12,476 nucleotides of DNA from assembly GCA_026387135.1 (NCBI GenBank), contig JAPLMH010000162.1:1-12476 (forward strand). Reading direction: 5' to 3'. Of this stretch, positions 7,115 to 12,476 are shown in pieces; the stretch's first letter is position 1, and every line of letters starts with the position of its first letter. The notes beneath the pieces were generated by a model, which was not told the origin of the DNA, made no database searches, and saw only the letters and a program-made list of their open reading frames with translations. This DNA is from Candidatus Omnitrophota bacterium. Its GTDB lineage: Bacteria > Omnitrophota > Gorgyraeia > 2-01-FULL-45-10. The translations under genes and the position numbers were made by a program.

Positions 7115-7735
7115 ATGGCTTGGTTGTTCATAAAAGGCGGCCCCGTAATGTATCCTATACTGCTGGCCTCGATACTGGGGCTTGCGATAATAATAGAAAA
7201 ACTATGGGGTCTCTACAGTATAAGGCTCAATGTACAGAAATTCTCCAAAGAGGTCTTCGCGCTTCTTGCGGCAGATGATTTTGAGAAAGCGTTAAAGCTT
7301 TGCCAGAAGAGATCGAAGCACCCTATAGCCGTATTGTTCAAGATGGGCATAGAGAAGAGGTCCCTGCCGGTGAATGAGCTCGACAGGCTCCTGGAGAGAG
7401 TCGGAAATAGCGAAATGAATAGGCTGGAGAAGCACATCGGAGGCTTAATATCGGTGATAGGCATAGAGCCTCTTCTCGGATTTTTGGGCACTATCACAGG
7501 ACTCATACGCGCATTCATGGCCTGGGAGACTGCCGGCTCAAATATAACTGTATCGGCGCTCGCTTCAGGTATATACGAGGCCATGATCACTACCGCCGCC
7601 GGACTTTCGGTAGCCGTGCCATACTACCTTGTCTGTAACTTCATAATCAGCAGAAATAAGTACATCTCATACGAGCTCAGCAACTATTCGATGCAGCTGG
7701 TCGAAGTATTGCATGCTAAAAAAGGCAGAGCGTGA
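7115..7735 (+). CDS. exbB: ExbB/TolQ/MotA family proton channel subunit
   Basis: 206-residue inner-membrane protein forming, with ExbD, a proton-driven motor that powers envelope processes. The three expected membrane segments are near residues 11-30, 108-133 and 151-177, with a cytoplasmic loop (about 35-105) holding the usual EKALKLC helix. The diagnostic stretches are present: EPLLGFLGTITGLIRAF (118-134) and GIYEAMITTAAGLSVAVPYYL (152-172). The SD GGAAGGAT at 7102-7109 is well placed. Its stop overlaps the GTG start of exbD by 4 bases (GTGA), typical of this pair. No TonB or TolA gene is seen, so which process it energises (TonB-like, Tol-like or other) cannot be decided here. Confidence 0.92.
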   Translation: MAWLFIKGGPVMYPILLASILGLAIIIEKLWGLYSIRLNVQKFSKEVFALLAADDFEKALKLCQKRSKHPIAVLFKMGIEKRSLPVNELDRLLERVGNSEMNRLEKHIGGLISVIGIEPLLGFLGTITGLIRAFMAWETAGSNITVSALASGIYEAMITTAAGLSVAVPYYLVCNFIISRNKYISYELSNYSMQLVEVLHAKKGRA

Positions 7736-8154
7736 TAAAGATACGACAGCAGAATAATTATCTCGTCGCTTTAGAGTCCGTAGCCATGACGGATATAGTG
7801 ATGAATATGTTCATATTCTTCTTCATCTCCTTCTCCATACTCTATACGTTCAATCCTACCAGAGTATCCAAGGTGGATGTGAAACTGCCGAAGGCGTCGA
7901 GCGCGGTATCCCTGGAGGGATCCGAAAAGACGATCCTCGCAATAACGAAGGACGGCGAGTACCTTATCAACGACGAGAGGAAAGACGCTAAGAGCCTGAA
8001 GGATTATCTGGCCGTCAGAGCCAAAGACGATCCTTCGATGAGCCTGCTCTTAAAAGTGGACAGCCGCACGAAGTTCTCTAACGTGGTGAATGTCCTCGAT
8101 ATGATAAATGAACTGCATATAGAAAGAGTAAGCGTAGCTGCCATAAAGAAATAA
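7732..8154 (+). CDS. exbD: ExbD/TolR family motor subunit
   Basis: 140-residue inner-membrane protein and partner of ExbB. One membrane segment lies at about 18-40. The conserved proton-carrying aspartate is D21 in AMTDIVMNMFIFFF, near the start of the helix as in ExbD/TolR. The periplasmic domain (about 45-138) has the usual ILAITKDGEYLIND strand, an SLLLKVDSRTKF core and a terminal IERVSVAAIKK. It starts with GTG at 7732 inside the end of exbB. Length is typical. The first trkA-type gene follows after 19 bases with its own SD, so the ExbBD and Trk genes probably share a transcript. Confidence 0.9.
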   Translation: MIKIRQQNNYLVALESVAMTDIVMNMFIFFFISFSILYTFNPTRVSKVDVKLPKASSAVSLEGSEKTILAITKDGEYLINDERKDAKSLKDYLAVRAKDDPSMSLLLKVDSRTKFSNVVNVLDMINELHIERVSVAAIKK

Positions 8155-8159
8155 TAATT

Positions 8160-8165
8160 GGAGGT
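8160..8165 (+). promoter_or_regulatory. Shine-Dalgarno for the first trkA-type gene
   Basis: GGAGGT at 8160-8165 lies 8 bases before ATG 8174. It fixes the start and shows that the shortened gene still has an intact translation signal. Confidence 0.75.
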
Positions 8166-8173
8166 CTAACGGG

Positions 8174-8698
8174 ATGAATATAATGATCGTCGGGTGCGGC
8201 AGGGTGGGCTCACAGCTGGCGGTACTTCTCTCTCAGGAAGGGCACAACGTAACTATAATCGACAAGAACGTCGATTCCTTCAAGACAAATCTGATGGCGA
8301 GTCAGATAGCCAGGAAGATGTTCAAGGTGCCCAGGGTGATAGCGCGCGTTTACGATCCCCAGAGGGCAGATATATACAAAAAATTCGATCTCGACATCAT
8401 AAGCGGGACTATACTGGTAGCGGCCATGATAAGGGATAAGATAATCGAAAACCGTTTTACGGGCTATCTCGTAGAGACCGGAGAGCTCGGAGTAATAGAG
8501 ATAATCGCGACCAAAGACCTGGAAGGCAAGCGCGTCAGTGATATGAATATACCGGACGAATTCTCGGTCGTAGTCATAGAGAGGAAGAAGAAGGTCATAA
8601 TAACCGAGACCTTTACCAAGATAGAGCTGGGCGATAAGATCATGGGGCTCGTCAGGACGACGAGCCTTAAGAAGGTCAAGCAGATATTTAAGCTATAA
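8174..8698 (+). CDS. trkA: TrkA-type K+ uptake regulator with internal deletion in its Rossmann domain
   Basis: 174-residue cytoplasmic protein of the TrkA/KtrA (RCK) family, which gates TrkH-type K+ channels through NAD(H) or nucleotide binding. The dinucleotide motif GCGRVG (7-12) and acidic D30 are present, as is a C-terminal RCK_C domain (about 98-172; GVIEIIATKDLEGKRVSDMNIP). Aligned with the 221-residue neighbour at 8720, residues N39-L40 of this protein match N79-L80 of the other. Everything before and after aligns colinearly, so about 40 residues are missing between roughly K37 and T38 (near 8282-8287). These would include the GDGT-type loop and two central strands. The frame, SD and stop are intact. 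Either a real shortened subunit, a deletion allele or an assembly collapse. Family certain; functionality doubtful. Confidence 0.85.
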   Translation: MNIMIVGCGRVGSQLAVLLSQEGHNVTIIDKNVDSFKTNLMASQIARKMFKVPRVIARVYDPQRADIYKKFDLDIISGTILVAAMIRDKIIENRFTGYLVETGELGVIEIIATKDLEGKRVSDMNIPDEFSVVVIERKKKVIITETFTKIELGDKIMGLVRTTSLKKVKQIFKL

Positions 8699-8719
8699 GC
8701 TATAAGAGGAGATCACCTT

Positions 8720-9385
8720 ATGTATATAGTCGTCGTAGGAGCGGGAAGGATAGGATTCCATCTGGCCCAGAAGCTCATACAGGATAAGCATGCCGTTACC
8801 GTGATAGAGAAGGACAAGGCCCGCGCCGAAGGCATATCGCAGAATCTCGACGCGATGGTCATACAGGGTGATGGCTGCGAACCCAGATATCTGGAGGACG
8901 CTCAAGTGAGGCGGGCCGACGTCATCGCCGCGGTCACCGCGGACGACGAGGATAACCTCATAATATGCCAATTGGCGAAAGAGGTATTTGGCGTCAGGAG
9001 AACGGTCGCCAGAGTCAATAACCCGAGAAATGAGCATGTCTTTAGCGAGCTTGGCGTCGACGTTCCGATAAATGCCACCACGATAATCGCGAAGATAATA
9101 GAGGAGGAGGTATCATTCGAGGATGTCATAAACCTCATGACATTTAAACGCGGCAAGCTCGCCTTGGTGCGTGTGGATCTCACCAATGATTCTCCGGCTG
9201 TCGGCAGATATGTCAAAGATATAAAGATCCCGGAGAACTCCGTGCTCGTTTCTATAGTGAGAGGGGACTCTGTGATAGTCCCCAAGGGAGAGACGGTGCT
9301 GCAAAAAGGCGATGACGTCATAGCGCTTACTACGATAGAGAACGAACAGCAGCTTCTCGATCAACTTATGGGTAATGTGGAGTAA
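8720..9385 (+). CDS. trkA: TrkA-type K+ uptake regulator (full length)
   Basis: 221-residue cytoplasmic NAD-binding gating subunit of a Trk/Ktr potassium system. The N-terminal Rossmann domain has GAGRIG (7-12), the ribose-binding acidic residue E30 at the end of strand 2, GDGCEP (50-55), ADVIAAVTADDEDN (66-79) and FGVRRTVARVNNP. The C-terminal RCK_C domain spans about 140-220 (VDLTNDSPAVGRYVKDIKIPENS, then KGDDVIALT). Length is normal for single-RCK TrkA proteins. The SD AGAGGAG (8705-8711) precedes the ATG. Its stop TAA shares one base with the ATG of the small membrane gene at 9385. Two consecutive trkA genes suggest a hetero-oligomeric gating ring, as in bacteria that carry paired single-RCK TrkA proteins. 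Confidence 0.93.
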   Translation: MYIVVVGAGRIGFHLAQKLIQDKHAVTVIEKDKARAEGISQNLDAMVIQGDGCEPRYLEDAQVRRADVIAAVTADDEDNLIICQLAKEVFGVRRTVARVNNPRNEHVFSELGVDVPINATTIIAKIIEEEVSFEDVINLMTFKRGKLALVRVDLTNDSPAVGRYVKDIKIPENSVLVSIVRGDSVIVPKGETVLQKGDDVIALTTIENEQQLLDQLMGNVE

Positions 9386-9519
9386 TGAAGAAGATAAAGA
9401 TCCCGTTTAAAACTATCTGGAACGCGATTTTGGGCATATCGCTCGAGCTCGTGCTCGTTTACGTATTCATCTTCGCGGGCTTGGCTACATGTTTCATATG
9501 GTGGACTCTATCTAAATGA
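9385..9519 (+). CDS. 44-residue single-span membrane protein between trkA and trkH
   Basis: Short gene that size-limited gene calling would miss. Its ATG shares one base with the trkA stop (TAATG, 9383-9387) and its stop overlaps the trkH start by four bases (ATGA, 9516-9519). It therefore exactly fills the gap between trkA and trkH. The product starts with a basic amphipathic stretch (MKKIKIPFKTIWN), has one hydrophobic span at about residues 14-40 (including LVLVYVFIFAGLA) and ends WWTLSK. The positive N-terminus predicts N-in/C-out topology. A GGAG (9379-9382) lies only 2 bases before the ATG, so translation probably depends on coupling to trkA. Inference: a small accessory subunit of the Trk channel, by analogy with small single-span subunits of other ion transporters such as KdpF. 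I do not recognise the family. Confidence 0.7.
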   Translation: MKKIKIPFKTIWNAILGISLELVLVYVFIFAGLATCFIWWTLSK

Positions 9520-11020
9520 TATTAAGACCTCACCTGGAAGATTATAAGATAATAGGGCACTATCTCGGAAAGATCACCATAAGCATAGGCATAGCGATGA
9601 TTATACCTTTCATCATCGCTATAGCTTATTTCGAATGGCAGTGTGCGGCTGACTTCCTGCTCAGCATGTCTTTCACACTTCTAATAGGCGCGCTCCTATC
9701 CATAATATGTCACACAAAGAAAGACCTCGCCACGATGCACGCCATGTCGGTGGCGGCGCTTTCATGGGTGGTCGCCATGTTGGTTTCGGCGGTGCCTTTA
9801 TACTTTAGCGGACATTATGGTTCATATCTTGACGCCTCTTTTGAGGCGATGAGCGGGTACGCCACCACCGGTCTCTCGCTCGCGGTAGATCTCGATCACA
9901 TGGCGAATTCCTATAACTTCTGGCGGCATCTCATCATGTTCATGGGCGGCCAGGGGATCGTGGTAATAGCGCTGACATTTCTCGTCAGGGGGACGGCGGG
10001 CGCCTTCAGGATGTACGTAGGAGAGGCGCGCGATGAAAAGATAATGCCGAACGTCGTTGAGACGGCGCGCTTCATATGGCTTGTAAGCATGTCTATCTGG
10101 TGCTTGGCAGCGGCGCGCTATCTATCGCCGGGATATGGGGAGGTCTGCCGCCATTAAAATCGATATTCGACTCTGTCTGTATATTCATGGCCGCGTTTGA
10201 TACCGGAGGATTCACGCCGCAGTCGCAGAGCATACTTTTTTATCATAACTTTCCGTTCGAGATAATCACTATATCCGTGATGCTCCTGGGCTCCATAAAT
10301 TTTGCTCTTCACTACGCGGTCTGGACCGGGAATAGGCGCGAGCTTTACAGAAATATAGAGATAGTAACCCTCTTTATATCTATCATGGTTACACTTTCGA
10401 TCACGGCGTGGGGTGTGCTCAGAAATTATGTGTACGGCCAGTCGTTACCATTCTCGAGTAAGACATTCTATCATCTCATATCGGGCCACACCGGGACAGG
10501 TTTTTCTACTATATATCCGCGTCAATTTGTGAACGAGTGGGGTGCTCTGGCGATGTTCGGCGTGACCCTTGCCATGGCTATAGGCGGCAGCGTCTGCTCT
10601 ACGACCGGCGCCATCAAGGTATTCAGGATCGGGGTCATATATAAGGCGCTTCGCCAGGACATAAAGAAGCTGCTCATCCCTGAGACGGCGATATTCGTCC
10701 AGAAGATACACCACATAAAGGATATAGTGCTCGAAGATAAATATGTGAGGATATCGGCGATCATCCTGATATCGTATGTCAATCTATACATATTCGGCAC
10801 TATAGCGGGGATGCTTTGCGGGTACTCTTTGAGCGAGGCGTTATTCGAATCCGTATCCGCTGCCGCGAACGTCGGGCTTTCGTGCGGCATCACGTCGCCA
10901 TCGATGCCGGCCGCGTTGAAGATAGTCTACATATTCCAGATGTGGGCCGGACGTCTAGAATTCATAGCGGTCATGGTGCTGCTGGGCATGGTAATAGCCA
11001 CTTTAAAGGGGAAGAGATGA
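9516..11020 (+). pseudogene. trkH: TrkH K+ transporter, split by a frameshift near 10091
   Basis: Pore subunit of the Trk potassium uptake system in the inner membrane. Frame one (9516-10157) encodes the first half, including pore loop 1, MSGYATTGL (112-120), and MFMGGQGIVV. Frame two, open from 10061 to 11020, encodes the rest with FDTGGFTPQSQ (loop 2), SGHTGTGFSTI (loop 3) and SAAANVGLSCG (loop 4), so all four selectivity-filter loops survive. Joining frame one through ATG 10089-10091 to frame two from GTC 10091 gives ARFIWLVSMVYLVLGSGAL, the expected helix, and a protein of about 501 residues, normal for TrkH. The observed ATGTC would need to be ATGGTC, so a single missing G explains everything. 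As sequenced, the first frame stops at 10157 after 213 residues. It may be a real mutation or a base-call error. The start overlaps the 44-aa gene, and the stop overlaps the next gene (ATGA). Confidence 0.88.
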
Positions 11021-11514
11021 GTAAAAGCCGTATTGCGTATAGCGTATTGCGTATAGCGTTTGTTATAGTGGTAGCGATTCTTTTTACCGCGAATTGTTAT
11101 GCGGTTGTGTGGTCCAGCAATGAATTGATAGAGAAGGCAAAAGAGCTCAATGGGCGTAAACTTAATTACAGAGGCGAACTTGTTACTACCATATTGAACA
11201 GAGGCGAATATTCATGGATAAATCTTAGCGACAACTTTAACGCGATCGGCGTATGGTGCAAGAGCTCGCTGCTTACCGGGGTAAAATTCGCCGGCGATTA
11301 TAAGAACCGCGGAGATACGATAGAAGTTAATGGCATCTTTAACCGCGCATGCTCCATTCATAACGGGGAACTGGATATTCACGCTGATACGGTTAAGATC
11401 GTGAAGAAGGGGTACCCTGTAGTAAGGAGAATGGACCTGAAAAGAATAAATTCCGCAGCGGCTTTATTTGTATTTACCATTCTCACGGTCATAGTTTTTA
11501 GAAAAAGGCTGTAG
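11017..11514 (+). CDS. Membrane-anchored OB-fold-like protein of unknown function
   Basis: 165-residue protein. An N-terminal hydrophobic segment (10-28, possible cleavage near NCYA|V) and a second near the end (146-162), followed by FRKRL, suggest a periplasmic domain anchored in the inner membrane by its C-terminus. Residues about 40-130 look like a small OB-type beta-barrel: NYRGELVTTILNRGEYSWINLSD (50-72), NAIGVWC (75-81), GDYKNRGDTIEVNGIFNRAC (93-112), then HNGELDIHADTVKI. Two cysteines (C81, C112) could pair. ATG 11017 is chosen because it overlaps the trkH stop (ATGA) and has SD AAAGGGGA at 11005-11012. A longer open frame back to 10816 exists, but it would run through the conserved trkH pore-4 region and is rejected. 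Position at the end of the Trk cluster suggests co-expression; the link to K+ is unproven. Confidence 0.8.
   Translation: MSKSRIAYSVLRIAFVIVVAILFTANCYAVVWSSNELIEKAKELNGRKLNYRGELVTTILNRGEYSWINLSDNFNAIGVWCKSSLLTGVKFAGDYKNRGDTIEVNGIFNRACSIHNGELDIHADTVKIVKKGYPVVRRMDLKRINSAAALFVFTILTVIVFRKRL
11029..11056 (+). repeat. Tandem heptamer repeat (CGTATTG/CGTATAG, four units) in the signal-peptide region
   Basis: The stretch reads as CGTATTG CGTATAG, exactly repeated (14 bp x 2), followed by a degenerate CGTTTGT. It codes for residues SRIAYSVLRIAF of the OB-fold-like protein. Neither 7 nor 14 is a multiple of three, so gain or loss of one or two units would shift the frame 12-48 bases after the ATG; a change of three units would keep it. 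Confidence 0.9.
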
Positions 11515-11529
11515 ATATTCAGGCAGGCA

Positions 11530-11558
11530 TTGACAATCTGACTTTTGTTAGATATACT
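11530..11558 (+). promoter_or_regulatory. Sigma70-like promoter for the tpsB gene (leaderless-type start)
   Basis: Perfect -35 TTGACA (11530-11535), 17-base spacer and -10 TATACT (11553-11558), in the 55-base gap after the OB-fold-like gene. The expected transcript start is about 11564-11566, only 4-6 bases before ATG 11570. A second TATAAT (11564-11569) directly abuts the ATG and is too close to serve this start. Confidence 0.72.
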
Positions 11559-11569
11559 TACCATATAAT

Positions 11570-12476
11570 ATGTCATATATATCAAGAGTAACCTTAACGG
11601 CGGCACTGCTCGGCAGCTTCCTTTTTATTTCCCAGATATCCTACGCCCAGGCTCCGCCTCCTCCTCAGAATGCAAGCAGAGCTACAAGAGAGTCGGACCA
11701 GTTTGGAGCCGAAAAAGAGCGGCAGGTCCAGAGAGATCTCAGGAAAGCCCCGCGCAAGCCCGCTATGCCAAAATTTGAAGAAGAGAAGCCGAAGCCGGGC
11801 GAGCAGAGATTTTATATAAAGACCATAAAATTATTGGGCTGCGAGAGTTTTCCGGCGGAAGATTTTACCCCGCTTATGGAAAAATATGAGAACAAGGAGA
11901 TAGCGCTCACCGAGCTCAATAACCTCTCCAGAGAGATATCGAGCGAATACTTAAGGCGCGGTATCATAGCCGCGGTCTTTCTCCCTCCGCAGGAGGTGAA
12001 GGACCAGTCCGTGACCATGCAGGTCGTGGAGGCGAGGATGGGTGAGGCCCAGGTGCAGAAGGCCCCTTTTTTCGGAAAGAAGATCATCAAGTATTACTGG
12101 AGTATCAAGCCGGGGGAGGTCCTTCGATACGACAGGATCTCAAAGAGCGTCCAGATGATGAATAAGAATCCGGACCGCGAGGTTAAGGCGGCGCTTCATG
12201 CGGGAGAGAAGCCTGGGACGACAGATATAATATTGACCCCCAAGACACGCTTTCCGATACACGGCCAGTATACATTCGACAAGGAAGGTATAGTGACTAC
12301 CGGAAAGGCGCGCAACGGCTTCGGAATCCGCGACAATAATCTGCTAGGATACGATGACACTTTAATATCGGGCATATCATACGGCACGAACTTTAACGGC
12401 ACGTATGCTTATCACTCTATTCCGGTAAGTTCCGAAGGCGCTTCGTTGCTTTACGGCTACAGCTACTCTCTCTCCA
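11570..12476 (+). CDS. ShlB/FhaC-type outer-membrane transporter (TpsB), 3' end beyond window
   Basis: Outer-membrane component of a two-partner (type Vb) secretion system; exports a large beta-helical TpsA partner across the outer membrane. Visible: 302 residues, frame open to the window end. Residues 1-26 are a signal peptide (MSYISRVTL, hydrophobic core, SYA|Q). Residues 27-80 are a Pro- and charge-rich linker with a helix (AEKERQVQRDLRKA) resembling the N-terminal plug helix of FhaC. Residues 81-157 are POTRA 1 (FYIKTIKLLGCESFP to VTMQVVEARMG). Residues 160-225 are POTRA 2, with the diagnostic NPDREVKAALHAGEKPGTTDIILTP (200-224 region). From about 228 the beta-barrel begins (IHGQYTFDKEG, GIRDNNLLGYDDTL). 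The start has no Shine-Dalgarno; the next in-frame ATG would lose the signal peptide. The partner gene may lie downstream. No TpsA is in this window. Confidence 0.88.
   Translation, partial: MSYISRVTLTAALLGSFLFISQISYAQAPPPPQNASRATRESDQFGAEKERQVQRDLRKAPRKPAMPKFEEEKPKPGEQRFYIKTIKLLGCESFPAEDFTPLMEKYENKEIALTELNNLSREISSEYLRRGIIAAVFLPPQEVKDQSVTMQVVEARMGEAQVQKAPFFGKKIIKYYWSIKPGEVLRYDRISKSVQMMNKNPDREVKAALHAGEKPGTTDIILTPKTRFPIHGQYTFDKEGIVTTGKARNGFGIRDNNLLGYDDTLISGISYGTNFNGTYAYHSIPVSSEGASLLYGYSYSLS

Noticed and set aside
8691..8704. AGCTATA direct duplication between the two trkA genes
   Set aside because: Only two copies of 7 bases across the stop codon; too short to interpret.
10061..10157. Programmed -1 frameshifting in trkH
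   Set aside because: The frame relation fits -1, but no X XXY YYZ slippery heptamer occurs in the 97-base window where the shift must happen, and trkH is not known to use it. A missing G is simpler.
10816..11016. Longer 232-residue version of the OB-fold-like gene starting at 10816
   Set aside because: The extra part lies out of frame inside trkH over its conserved fourth pore loop, is Arg/His-rich and has no SD. ATG 11017 has an SD, an ATGA overlap and a proper hydrophobic leader.
11564..11569. TATAAT next to the tpsB ATG as the -10 box
   Set aside because: It would place the transcript start inside the coding sequence, and TATACT at 11553 has ideal spacing to TTGACA.

Overview
The window looks like a metagenome-derived, Gram-negative-type bacterial chromosome. 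The gene families (DUF4912 next to two GH57 glucan enzymes, DUF2934, archaeal-type Ogg2, a ShlB/FhaC-type outer-membrane transporter) and heavy use of ATA (Ile) and AGA/AGG (Arg) codons suggest Omnitrophota (Omnitrophica) or a nearby phylum. This is inference from gene content, not a phylogeny. All recognised genes lie on the + strand.

Layout. (1) 3-590: 3' part of an Ogg2-type 8-oxoguanine DNA glycosylase. (2) 611-2066: three small envelope proteins (a lipoprotein with a peptidoglycan-binding domain, a coiled-coil lipoprotein with 28-residue repeats, and a secreted beta-rich protein), with two sigma70-like promoters. (3) 2087-6160: a tightly packed glucan (glycogen-like) module of a DUF4912/Ig-like protein, a GH57 branching enzyme and a GH57 amylopullulanase-like enzyme. 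(4) 6153-6459: a DUF2934 mini-gene with its own promoter and a clear rho-independent terminator. (5) 6476-7090: a MarC-family membrane protein with an almost leaderless start. (6) 7115-11514: a compact cluster of exbB, exbD, two trkA-type genes, an unlisted 44-residue single-span membrane protein, trkH and an OB-fold-like membrane protein, mostly joined by overlaps of 1-4 bases. (7) 11530 to the end: a promoter and the 5' part of a two-partner-secretion (TpsB) outer-membrane transporter, cut by the window end.

How they work together. The DUF4912-GH57-GH57 block probably builds and trims an alpha-glucan store. ExbB/ExbD would form a proton-driven inner-membrane motor; no TonB or TolA is visible. 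The Trk genes encode a K+ uptake system: TrkH as pore, the TrkA proteins as cytoplasmic NAD-binding gating subunits. As sequenced, this system carries two lesions: the first trkA lacks about 40 residues of its Rossmann fold, and trkH is split by what looks like a one-base deletion near 10091. They could be real decay, strain variation or assembly error.

The observations most worth a second look are the 44-residue gene between trkA and trkH, the cleanly shortened trkA, the trkH frameshift, the leaderless-looking starts of tpsB and the MarC gene, and a heptamer tandem repeat at the start of the OB-fold-like gene that could change its reading frame.
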